A stretch of DNA of 6,713 nt from Candidatus Sumerlaeota bacterium (GTDB lineage Bacteria > Sumerlaeota > Sumerlaeia > MWCT01). The notes below the pieces were generated by a model. That model worked only from the letters and a program-made list of their open reading frames with translations. It was not told the DNA's origin and did not search any database. The stretch covers positions 1-6,713 of the forward strand of contig JAPLSR010000477.1 in the NCBI GenBank assembly GCA_026398545.1. Direction: 5' to 3'. Positions 1 through 6,485 of this stretch are shown here, in pieces. A program made the position numbers and the translations under genes. The stretch's first letter is position 1, and each line of letters starts with the position of its first letter.

Positions 1-440
1 GTAAGCGGCGCTATTCGCAGCGAAGCAAGCCACCACATCGCCGCCAGCGCCACCAACATTTGAATAACAATCCACCAAAGGTTAATCGCTGCCGGCAATG
101 GAAATGCCACGAGCAGTGGTCCCAGCGGTCCGATGAGCGCAATCTGTCCCTCCGCCCATTGTGGATACCCGCAAAAAATGAGATGATTCCAGAGAGGCAA
201 ATGCCCCGCACATAAGGTCTGCCGCACCCATGTCAGGACATTCACATGATAGCTGAATATATCTCCTGAAGGGTCGCCGAGCACTTCCGTGTTGAGGTGA
301 AGAAATGTTCCAGTGTGCAATGCCGCAATCATCAGCAGCGCTGCAAGATAACACAGAAGCCATGCCCTTCTCAGCTGACGCCTTTTCATCATCAGGTTTA
401 CCATTAACAAAACATGCCACAGAGAGCATGGAGAATTCAT
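1..440 (-). CDS. YfhO/GT-C-like multi-spanning membrane protein, N-terminal part (runs off the left edge)
   Basis: An open frame runs from ATG 440-438 to the window edge (146 codons, no stop). After a basic stretch (KRRQLRRA, about residues 19-26) there is a hydrophobic segment at about 27-41. A loop follows with GDPSGD (55-60) and then LPLWNHLIFCGYPQWAEGQ (81-99), then further hydrophobic segments at about 100-116 and 119-140. The 'G-LPLWNP-FCGYP-A-GQ' pattern is what I know from YfhO-like and related GT-C-fold membrane proteins, which usually have 10 or more helices and are thought to act in lipid-linked sugar transfer. The acidic residues of the first loop (D56, D60) fit that fold. The start at 440 is preferred because GGAG at 449-446 sits 5 nt upstream. 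ATGs at 404 and 392/389 are in frame but lack a clear ribosome site. The frame is open back to a TGA at 482-480. The substrate is unknown, and only about a fifth to a quarter of the protein is visible. Confidence 0.72.
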   Translation of the reverse strand, partial: MNSPCSLWHVLLMVNLMMKRRQLRRAWLLCYLAALLMIAALHTGTFLHLNTEVLGDPSGDIFSYHVNVLTWVRQTLCAGHLPLWNHLIFCGYPQWAEGQIALIGPLGPLLVAFPLPAAINLWWIVIQMLVALAAMWWLASLRIAPL

Positions 441-462
441 CTGAACTCCACGCTCTCTGTGG
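417..462 (-). promoter_or_regulatory. Long stem-loop covering the ribosome site and start of the YfhO-like gene
   Basis: In minus-strand RNA, 462-446 (CCACAGAGAGCGUGGAG) pairs with 433-417 (CUCCAUGCUCUCUGUGG) over 17 bp with a single G-U and no mismatch. The 12-nt loop can pair further (UUC with GAA). On the plus strand the same position is an A-C mismatch, so the structure favours minus-strand RNA. The GGAG at 449-446 closes the top of the stem and the preferred ATG (440-438) lies in the loop. Read this way it would be a translational switch for the downstream gene. The alternative is a Rho-independent terminator for the upstream gene: the stem is followed by CAUGUUUUGUUAAU, a broken and delayed U tract, with the real start then at 404 or 392. 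The inverted repeat is certain; its role is inference. Confidence 0.6.
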
Positions 463-472
463 CTGGATTGGT

Positions 473-486
473 CAAATGCTCATTTG
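473..486. repeat. Operator-like palindrome CAAATG-CT-CATTTG
   Basis: A perfect 6-bp inverted repeat with a 2-bp centre lies in the leader region, about 10 bp before the large stem-loop. It could be a protein-binding half-site pair, or chance in an AT-rich gap. No regulator gene is adjacent. Confidence 0.3.
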
Positions 487-527
487 CTATTACTTAATCA
501 ATTTCCAGTCCGATATAATAAATTGGA

Positions 528-557
528 TTTATGGGTTTCATGATATAATAAAGTCAA
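528..557 (-). promoter_or_regulatory. Candidate sigma-70-type promoter for the YfhO-like gene
   Basis: On the minus strand TTGACT (557-552, 5 of 6 to the -35 consensus) is followed after 18 nt by CATAAA (533-528, 4 of 6 to the -10 consensus). The position, about 90 nt upstream of ATG 440, would give a leader that includes the stem-loop. AT-rich sequence yields such matches easily, so this is tentative. Confidence 0.3.
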
Positions 558-598
558 TTATAATTATTTTCCAAACATTGGAGCAGGATTTTCACGAT

Positions 599-628
599 AT
601 TATACCCGGAGGCATTCATTCCTCACAG
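599..628 (-). promoter_or_regulatory. Candidate promoter with perfect TATAAT -10
   Basis: Minus-strand TATAAT lies at 604-599, with a poor -35 (CTGTGA, 628-623, 3 of 6) at 18-nt spacing. It sits 107 nt downstream of the stop of the TPR membrane gene and about 160 nt upstream of the next start. It is an alternative to the 528-557 candidate; neither is proven. Confidence 0.27.
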
Positions 629-734
629 ACGCCATTCGAACCAGTCCGGCCGGAAAGGTAAGATAATATGATTGATTCTTTTTCATAATTCGCGGGAATA
701 AAAGCAATAAACAGCAATAGAGAGATATTTTTAA

Positions 735-2753
735 TTATTTTCCCTTCTTCATTTCTCGTAAAAGAATATCACGCATCTTCAATCCCATGGGATGGTCAGG
801 TTGCAGGCGAAGCAGTTGATCCAGCGTCTCAGCTGTCTCCCTGACCCTTCCAGCCCTGTAATAGATTAATACGATTTTATATAATCCGTCTGCTTTATTC
901 AAACCGTGCGCCATCGCCTTTTTCGTATAAAGAATTGCCTCATCATATTTCCCCTGGTCAAAATACCAGACAGCTATGAGCTGATGAAGTTCTGGAAGAT
1001 CGGGCAATATCTCCTGCATCGCCTGTAATATTTTCAGGGTATCCTGAGAGTAATTTTTCTGCGTGATTCGCAACACGCCCAGGGCAAAGAGCGCCCTGAA
1101 ATGATGAGGACTATCCTTGATGGCACGCTGGAGTTCATTTTCAATGCCCTGCCATGCGGTGGGTTCTTGGAATATATTCTGAAGCATTGCCGGATTTGTC
1201 ATGGGATTATCTTTAAACGGAACAGGCTCTGGCAGAATTATTGAGGCGCGCCGGGCAATCAGGTCTTTAAACTCGGGCAGCTCTTTGACAAAAACCATTC
1301 CATAATCGTCCCAGAACACAAGTTTCCAGTCTGGCCAGGAATAGATAAGGGCAGGGATGGTATTTTCGCCTTTTTTTATGGGCGGGCGGGCGCAACTCAT
1401 GATGGCGTAAGCGACCCGATATTCATTAAAAAGATTCCGCCAGAGCCAGCTGTCATAGGTTGATTCAACGCGTTCCTGAAGGGTGCTGTTGAGGCGGGTG
1501 TCGCCAAAAATAAAAACCTTTCGCTCCGGCGCCAGCCGCCAAAGGAGGTAACCCCCATTGGCAAATTCGTTATACATATTTCCCCTGATGTTTTCCTTCA
1601 AAACAAAATTGACAGCCTCCACTGGATAAGCGGATTCATCCACACCGAATCTAAACATGGGTTTGAAATCATTATGAACATTAAATGCCACTATAATTAT
1701 AAAACATCCTGCCTCTATTCCAAAAGACGTTATACGCAAGACGGGGCGGAAGGAGCGGGTCTTTTCAATAATGAGTTTAAGTCCATGCGCCTGAAGGGGC
1801 GCCAGACAGATCATCAGATAAGGTGAAAAACGGACCATGCGAAATGTCTGAAATAAAAAAGCGGCGAGCAGGAGAGGCAGGAAGATTTTATTCCCGTCAA
1901 ACATCCTTTTCCAGCCAAGAAGAGATAATAAAAGTGCCAAACCTGTAACGCCGGCAAAAAATCCCCAACCGGGCGGCTGGAATTCAAGGATATAACCCTT
2001 TCGACCCTCCGTCAGGGCATACAGAGGCGTGACCCATCCGTTGGGATTCAATAAGGTTACCGCGCCAAGCGCCATGAGATACATAACCAGACCCGCTTGA
2101 GATATTTCTTTTTTCGTTGGTCGCCTGTATCGTTTCTCAGGCAATCGTAAAATGTTTGATATAACAAACGCCCCGCCAAGAAATAGACCTAATATGCAGG
2201 AGCTGTGCCAGTTCGCCCAATAAAACTGGGATGCCAGAAGTGGGACGATGGGGATTTTGCCCTTGCGTGCGCCATGTTCATAAAGCCAGATGTGGAAAGC
2301 CATAATCGCAAAGGTCAGAAGTTCAGGACGAACGGTAAAACGATACCGGCTCCCGACAATAACGATGAATGTGGAAAGAAAATTATAAAACGGCTCAACG
2401 CCTCGTTCCGCAAGCCATCCCCAGACCATTGTGATAAGCAACCAGACCCAGATAACCCGAATGCCAACCAGAATATTCCATCCGCCAATTTTGTAAAACA
2501 AGGCAATAAGGGTCTGAAACTGCCACTGGATATCATGCCATGGGACGTCAGGGGAAACTGTATATGTGAAAATATCATGATGGGGAAGCGAACGATTCTG
2601 AATAATCCATTCTCCGGTTTTCAAATGCCACCAGATATCAGGGTCATCAACGGAGAATAAAGAGAAAATGAGACCAAAGGCAAGGCAGAGAAAAAATAGA
2701 GGGTTTTTATATCCCTGAATCAGTGAGAAGGACTTTTGTTCCTTATTTATCAA
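735..2753 (-). CDS. Multi-spanning membrane protein with DPDxWWHL motif and C-terminal TPRs (GT-C-like, function unknown)
   Basis: 672 residues. The N-terminal half is polytopic. A first membrane helix (about 18-34) leads into a loop with DDPDIWWHLKTGEWI (36-50) and later PWHDIQWQFQ (71-80). Further hydrophobic segments lie at about 93-112, 125-135, 186-200, 221-235, 265-279, 290-303 and 342-358. The early acidic loop is typical of GT-C-fold sugar transferases and a large family of uncharacterised bacterial proteins. A soluble part follows with GNMYNEFANGGYLLWRLAPE (391-410) and KVFIFGDTRLN (412-422). This matches the family's 'GN-yN-y-GGYLiWrl-P-kVFiDgR' block, although the usual DGR is replaced by GDTR. 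Three TPR-like repeats (about 549-583, 586-620, 621-655) end the protein. The start is TTG 2753-2751: no ATG lies between it and the upstream in-frame TGA at 2792-2790, and only a weak GGA at 2767-2765 precedes it. It lies 78 bp after the atpD stop, so it may be read from the ATPase operon. A glycosyltransferase role is inference; the substrate is unknown. Confidence 0.78.
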   Translation of the reverse strand: MINKEQKSFSLIQGYKNPLFFLCLAFGLIFSLFSVDDPDIWWHLKTGEWIIQNRSLPHHDIFTYTVSPDVPWHDIQWQFQTLIALFYKIGGWNILVGIRVIWVWLLITMVWGWLAERGVEPFYNFLSTFIVIVGSRYRFTVRPELLTFAIMAFHIWLYEHGARKGKIPIVPLLASQFYWANWHSSCILGLFLGGAFVISNILRLPEKRYRRPTKKEISQAGLVMYLMALGAVTLLNPNGWVTPLYALTEGRKGYILEFQPPGWGFFAGVTGLALLLSLLGWKRMFDGNKIFLPLLLAAFLFQTFRMVRFSPYLMICLAPLQAHGLKLIIEKTRSFRPVLRITSFGIEAGCFIIIVAFNVHNDFKPMFRFGVDESAYPVEAVNFVLKENIRGNMYNEFANGGYLLWRLAPERKVFIFGDTRLNSTLQERVESTYDSWLWRNLFNEYRVAYAIMSCARPPIKKGENTIPALIYSWPDWKLVFWDDYGMVFVKELPEFKDLIARRASIILPEPVPFKDNPMTNPAMLQNIFQEPTAWQGIENELQRAIKDSPHHFRALFALGVLRITQKNYSQDTLKILQAMQEILPDLPELHQLIAVWYFDQGKYDEAILYTKKAMAHGLNKADGLYKIVLIYYRAGRVRETAETLDQLLRLQPDHPMGLKMRDILLREMKKGK

Positions 2754-2790
2754 TTCAATAAATTTCCAGACGATTGAATTATGGAAATTT
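2752..2790. repeat. Two interlocked inverted repeats at the start of the TPR membrane gene
   Basis: AATTCAAT (2752-2759) pairs with ATTGAATT (2773-2780), and AAATTTCCA (2760-2768) pairs with TGGAAATTT (2782-2790). Both are perfect and both enclose 13 nt. The arms alternate A-B-A'-B', and the connecting loops are too short for both to form together, so at most one hairpin can exist at a time. The first hairpin overlaps the TTG start codon. The sequence is AT-rich, so stability is modest; it is neither a clear terminator nor a known riboswitch. Confidence 0.5.
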
Positions 2791-2831
2791 CATTTTGTTT
2801 TTCGCCTTGGATATTTTGCGTTTTTCATTAA

Positions 2832-3455
2832 TCAGTGTTTTCGCACAATTTCCTTAACGCGCATGAGCCGGGTCAGATTGGAGCGCTCCAGCTCATTCAT
2901 GCGCATGACGATGTCGTGGATGGTTTCCTCAATGGTCGGGATAAGGACGTATTCAAGGGCGTTGACTCGGCGGCGGGTGGATTCAATCTCCGTGGCGAGG
3001 ATTTCAAGACTGCTCCTCTTTTCCGCCAGCCCGAGTAATTTCGGCAGGACCTTCTTATAAAGCGCTATGGCAAGGTCAAGGTCGGCGCTCGTTGTCAGAT
3101 AGCCGTACTGCCCTGTGCTGACCTCCCCTTTTATCTCCATTTTCGGGACACGAACGTTCATGATGTTCTCCCAGGAGACACTGACAGTGAGCTGGCGTTC
3201 AGCACTAACCATGAGCGCCTCTCGCAGGTCAATAGGGGTCATGGTTGCGCGGGCAAACAAAAAATGTTTGTGCGCCTCAAGGATGAGTTCCTCCACCTCC
3301 TGGTGAAGCGCTTTATATCCCTTTATCATCCTGAGGAAGTGCCGCATAAGTTCATCCAGCTTGTCTTTAAGCAACTTATGACCGCGAACGGCAACACCCA
3401 GCCGCCTCCTCAGATTCATGAGCTCCATTCTTGTTGCGCTGACCTCAATCTTCAT
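2832..3455 (-). CDS. atpD: A/V-type ATP synthase subunit D (central stalk)
   Basis: 207 residues, the normal length for the family. Subunit D is the long coiled-coil axle that rotates inside the A3B3 head and couples it to the membrane rotor together with F. The N-terminal helix carries the family block around residues 7-35 (SATRMELMNLRRRLGVAVRG, then HKLLKDKLDEL). The C-terminal helix carries STRRRVNALEYVLIPTIEET (159-178), followed by MNELERSNLTRLMRVKEIV to about 204. The middle (about 75-135) is the short beta/loop part that differs between species. The start is ATG 3455-3453, 24 nt after the atpB stop, with a weak GGGA at 3466-3463. It is the last gene of the ATPase set. In-frame codons continue for 13 residues after the TGA, which is probably chance. 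Confidence 0.96.
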   Translation of the reverse strand: MKIEVSATRMELMNLRRRLGVAVRGHKLLKDKLDELMRHFLRMIKGYKALHQEVEELILEAHKHFLFARATMTPIDLREALMVSAERQLTVSVSWENIMNVRVPKMEIKGEVSTGQYGYLTTSADLDLAIALYKKVLPKLLGLAEKRSSLEILATEIESTRRRVNALEYVLIPTIEETIHDIVMRMNELERSNLTRLMRVKEIVRKH

Positions 3456-3479
3456 ATCGGGTTCCCAGATTCCAGATAA

Positions 3480-4784
3480 TTACCTTTTCGGGAGATATTT
3501 GTCTATGTATTTATCATTGATACGCTTCAGCTCGGCACGCGGGAGCAAAGTCAGTAATTCCCACCCGATTTCAAGGGTTTTTTCAATGCGACGGTCCTCA
3601 TATTCTCCCTGGTTTACAAACTCCGTCTCAAAACGGTCTGCAAAATTGAGGAACTGCTTGTCCACCGGCGATAGGGCGGCCTCTCCGAGGATGGTCGCAA
3701 GTTCCTGCGCCTCCTTACCGCGGGCATAGGAGGCAAAAATCTGGTTTGCCCAGTCTGGGTGGTCATCGCGCGTTCGCCCCTCCCCTATTCCCTTGTCGCG
3801 AAGACGCGAGAGGGATGGAAGGACATCAATCGGTGGATAGATGCCCTTGCGGTGCAGGCTACGGCTGATAATAATCTGCCCCTCTGTGATGTAACCAGTC
3901 AGGTCGGGGATGGGATGCGTCTTATCATCCTCCGGCATGGTGAGAATGGGGATTTGCGTGATGGAGCCCTTACAGCCGCGGATGCGCCCCGCACGTTCAT
4001 AAATGGTGGATAAGTCTGTATATAGATAGCCCGGATAACCACGGCGGCCGGGGATTTCCTTGCGTGCGGCAGAGACCTCCCGCAACGCCTCGCAATAATT
4101 CGTCATGTCAGTCAGGATGACAAGGACGTGCATATCTTGTTCAAAGGCGAGATATTCGGCGGCTGTGAGGGCGAGGCGCGGAGTGGCAATGCGCTCAATG
4201 GCGGGGTCGTTTGCCAGATTGATGAACAAAACGGCGCGCTCAATTGCGCCGGTCTTCTGAAAATCGGCGATAAAGAAGTGCGCCTCTTCAAAGGTGATAC
4301 CCATGGCGCCGAAGACAACGGCGAACTTCTCCTGGCTCCCCAGCACCCGAGCATGGCGGGCAATCTGGGCGGCGATTCGGGAGTGGGGCAGTCCGGCGCC
4401 TGAAAAGATGGGCAACTTCTGCCCCCGCACAAGGGTGTTCAGTCCATCAATCGTGGAAAAACCTGTCTGAATAAACTCGGATGGATAGTCACGCGCATAG
4501 GGGTTGATAGGGTTTCCGTTTATGTTCAGTCTTTTTTCAGGGATGATGGGGGGTCCATCGTCAATGGGGCGTCCCAGACCATCAAAGATACGGCCAAGGA
4601 TATCGGGTGAGACCCCAAGCTCAATCCCGCGTCCGAGAAAACGGATGGAGGAACCCTTCACGCTCATGCCGGTGGTGCCGCCAAAACTCTGAAGGAGCGC
4701 CTTGTCCTCATTGACCTCCAGAACCCTCCCAAGTCGACGTTCGCCCGATGGGAGCTCAATCTCAGCCAGCTCCTCATATTTCAC
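3480..4784 (-). CDS. atpB: A/V-type ATP synthase subunit B (non-catalytic), N-terminus shorter than usual
   Basis: 434 residues. Subunit B alternates with A in the head hexamer, and its nucleotide site is regulatory or structural. Visible marks: the degenerate P-loop region FSGAGLPHSRIAAQIARHA (127-145) in place of a Walker A; LTDMTNYCEALREVS (224-238) followed by GRRGYPGYLYTDLSTIYERA (246-265); and the ATPase alpha/beta signature PPIDVLPSLS (317-326). The Arg of SRL (327) is a likely interface arginine, and GIGEGRTRDDH (332-342) follows. The C-terminal helical part is intact (ends DKYIDKYLPKR). The start is GTG 4784-4782, overlapping the atpA stop as GTGA. No other usual start occurs before the upstream in-frame TGA at 4820-4818. 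The protein begins at KYEELAEIELPSGE, whereas family members usually have about 20 more residues (an 'I-GPLvfVegV' strand) before that point. Why that strand is absent is open: real shortening, deletion or assembly error. Confidence 0.95.
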   Translation of the reverse strand: MKYEELAEIELPSGERRLGRVLEVNEDKALLQSFGGTTGMSVKGSSIRFLGRGIELGVSPDILGRIFDGLGRPIDDGPPIIPEKRLNINGNPINPYARDYPSEFIQTGFSTIDGLNTLVRGQKLPIFSGAGLPHSRIAAQIARHARVLGSQEKFAVVFGAMGITFEEAHFFIADFQKTGAIERAVLFINLANDPAIERIATPRLALTAAEYLAFEQDMHVLVILTDMTNYCEALREVSAARKEIPGRRGYPGYLYTDLSTIYERAGRIRGCKGSITQIPILTMPEDDKTHPIPDLTGYITEGQIIISRSLHRKGIYPPIDVLPSLSRLRDKGIGEGRTRDDHPDWANQIFASYARGKEAQELATILGEAALSPVDKQFLNFADRFETEFVNQGEYEDRRIEKTLEIGWELLTLLPRAELKRINDKYIDKYLPKR

Positions 4785-6445
4785 ACCCTCACGGGATGGC
4801 TGATGATTTTCTCCAGTTCAACGCCCCGCTTAAGCGCCTCCATGAAGGCATCATGGGTGCCCAATATCAAACTCAGGAGCTTTTGCTGCTTCTTGAATGA
4901 GGTATATGTGTCAATCGGGTCAAAGGCGATCTGATGGAGAAAATCCTCCCGTATTGATTTGGCGGACTCGAGAAGGAGCTGGTCATGCATGGATAATGTG
5001 TCGCGTCCCACGAGCCTGACAATCTCTTCCAACTCCGCCTCCTTCTCTAAAATCTCCATTGCGTGGTTCCGAACCCCAAGCCAGTCCACACCTGTCACCT
5101 GGTTGAAATAGTCCCTTAATGCCTCAAGATAGAGGGAATAACTCAGGAGCCAGTTGATGGCGGGAAAATGGCGGCGGTATGCCAGCTTGCTATCCAGACC
5201 CCAGAAAACCTTCACCACCTTGAGCGTTGCCTGGACCACGGGGTCGGAGAGGTCGCCGCCCGGCGGGGAAACGGCGCCAATGATGGTGAGTGTCCCCTCG
5301 CGTCCGTCCGGTCCAAGGCAGATAACGCGCCCAGCCCTTTCATAAAATTCCGCCGTTTTGCTCGGGAGATAGGCGGGATAACCCTCCTCACCCGGCATCT
5401 CCTCCAGACGACCGGAGATTTCGCGGAGCGCCTCCGCCCAGCGCGAGGTGGAATCTGCCATGACCGCCACATTGTATCCCATATCCCGGAAATATTCCGC
5501 AATTGTGATACCTGTATAAATGGACGCCTCGCGCGCCGCCACCGGCATATTGGACGTGTTGGCAACAAGGACAGTGCGCTTCATGAGCGGCTCGCCACTC
5601 TTGGGGTCTTTCAACGTAGGAAACTCAAGAAGAACATCCGTCATCTCATTTCCGCGCTCACCGCAACCGATATAAACAACGATATCCGCATCAGCCCATT
5701 TCGCCAGCTGATGCTGAACAACTGTCTTGCCACTACCGAAAGGACCGGGAATGCTTGCCGTGCCGCCTTTTGCGACAGGGAAAAAGGTGTCAATCACTCG
5801 CTGACCTGTGGAAAGGAGCTGATTGGGGGCAAGTCGTCTCTGATATGGTCTCCCCTTGCGCACAGGCCATCTCTGGAGCATCCGGATATCATGAATTACC
5901 CCCTCTTTATCCTTCACCCGCGCAATCGTCTCCTCAATGGTAAAGCTGCCGGAAGAGATGTCGATAATCTCCCCTTCCATTCCGGGCGGGAGAGAAATGC
6001 GGTGCTCTACAAGGGTGGTTTCGCGGACACGCCCCAGGAGAAAACCGGCGGAAACGATTTCACCCTGGCGCGCAACCGCCTCAAATTCCCATTTCCGTGT
6101 GCGGTCTAAGGCGGGAATGTTCACACCGCGCGTTATCAGGTTCCCCGTTTTCGCCATCACCTTGTCAAGGGGGCGTTGAATCCCGTCAAAGATGGATTCA
6201 ATAAGTCCCGGACCCAGTTCCACATTCAGCGGCTGATTGGTGGAGACGACCCGCTCTCCCGGTCCGATGCCCGCCGTGTCCTCATATACCTGAATTGAGG
6301 CGCGGTCGCCGCGGAGCTCAATAATTTCCCCCACAAGCCCCATCTCCCCAACGCGCACCACATCATACATCTTAGCCCCCTGCATCCCTTTCGCCACAAC
6401 AAGGGGGCCAGATACTCTTACAATTTCACCTCTGAGTTCTTCCAT
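4781..6445 (-). CDS. atpA: A/V-type ATP synthase catalytic subunit A
   Basis: 554 residues. This is the catalytic subunit of the A3B3 head; it makes or hydrolyses ATP on the cytoplasmic side. Domains: N-terminal beta barrel (about 1-70); the 'non-homologous' insert typical of A subunits (about 110-195); nucleotide-binding domain (about 200-440); C-terminal helices. Motifs: Walker A GPFGSGKT (234-241); GCGERGNEMTD (260-270), whose first Glu (263) is the expected catalytic base; VAVMADSTSRWAEALREIS (326-344); GEEGYPAYLPSKTAEFYERA (352-371); and the ATPase alpha/beta signature PAINWLLSYS (428-437). All key residues are present, so the site should be active. The start is ATG 6445-6443 with AGGTGG 6 nt upstream. 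The protein ends at ISHPVRV, where relatives usually continue 'PVRE-IARMK...' for about 25-35 residues, so the C-terminus looks clipped just where atpB begins. Confidence 0.97.
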   Translation of the reverse strand: MEELRGEIVRVSGPLVVAKGMQGAKMYDVVRVGEMGLVGEIIELRGDRASIQVYEDTAGIGPGERVVSTNQPLNVELGPGLIESIFDGIQRPLDKVMAKTGNLITRGVNIPALDRTRKWEFEAVARQGEIVSAGFLLGRVRETTLVEHRISLPPGMEGEIIDISSGSFTIEETIARVKDKEGVIHDIRMLQRWPVRKGRPYQRRLAPNQLLSTGQRVIDTFFPVAKGGTASIPGPFGSGKTVVQHQLAKWADADIVVYIGCGERGNEMTDVLLEFPTLKDPKSGEPLMKRTVLVANTSNMPVAAREASIYTGITIAEYFRDMGYNVAVMADSTSRWAEALREISGRLEEMPGEEGYPAYLPSKTAEFYERAGRVICLGPDGREGTLTIIGAVSPPGGDLSDPVVQATLKVVKVFWGLDSKLAYRRHFPAINWLLSYSLYLEALRDYFNQVTGVDWLGVRNHAMEILEKEAELEEIVRLVGRDTLSMHDQLLLESAKSIREDFLHQIAFDPIDTYTSFKKQQKLLSLILGTHDAFMEALKRGVELEKIISHPVRV

Positions 6446-6451
6446 TCATGA

Positions 6452-6457
6452 CCACCT
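6452..6457 (-). promoter_or_regulatory. Ribosome binding site of atpA
   Basis: Minus-strand AGGTGG, 6 nt before ATG 6445, fixes the start. A second ATG at 6449-6447 is in another frame and stops after seven codons, so it is not the start. Confidence 0.7.
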
Positions 6458-6462
6458 GAATT

Positions 6463-6473
6463 ATTGATTCAAT
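6463..6473. repeat. Short palindrome between atpF and atpA
   Basis: ATTGA-T-TCAAT is a perfect 5-bp inverted repeat in the 40-bp gap between the F and A genes. It is too short and AT-rich to be a terminator; at best it is a minor mRNA processing or spacing element. Confidence 0.2.
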
Positions 6474-6485
6474 CTCTCAATTATT

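Larger units (their letters stand above)
463..734. other. AT-rich intergenic region, no gene seen
   Basis: The gap between the TPR membrane gene and the stem-loop has no supported coding frame on either strand. It holds two promoter-like elements on the minus strand and the palindrome at 473-486. It also holds three minus-strand copies of TATWATATC (604-596, 550-542, 520-512), a perfect palindrome TCCGGCCGGA at 645-654 and a short direct repeat AGCAATA at 703-709 and 713-719. I see no tRNA, no riboswitch I recognise and no convincing terminator directly after the stop at 735. Confidence 0.6.

Noticed and set aside
82..429. Minus-strand 115-codon open frame starting MLSVACFVNG
   Set aside because: It is out of frame with a much better hydrophobic, motif-bearing frame on the same strand (440 to the left edge). 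Its composition has no membrane or domain logic.
645..654. Palindrome TCCGGCCGGA as a terminator or attachment site
   Set aside because: It is 10 bp, has no loop and no T tract, and there is no duplicated copy or integrase in the window.
305..661. Plus-strand 118-codon open frame across the gap
   Set aside because: It spans the AT-rich intergenic region and the antisense of the YfhO-like start, with no recognisable domain and no ribosome site I would trust.
2205..2660. Plus-strand 151-codon and minus-strand 87-codon frames inside the TPR membrane gene
   Set aside because: Both are shadows of the 672-residue frame, which carries clear family motifs.
2790..2834. 13 in-frame codons after the atpD TGA (possible read-through, or a 12-residue basic peptide from ATG 2828)
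   Set aside because: Subunit D is already of normal length, no ribosome site precedes the ATG, and a short in-frame run after a stop is expected by chance. TGA is clearly a stop in this genome because atpA ends with it inside the overlap.
5168..6109. Plus-strand 313-codon open frame
   Set aside because: It is antisense to the highly conserved core of atpA. The protein has no coherent domain, and long antisense frames are common opposite GC-biased codons.
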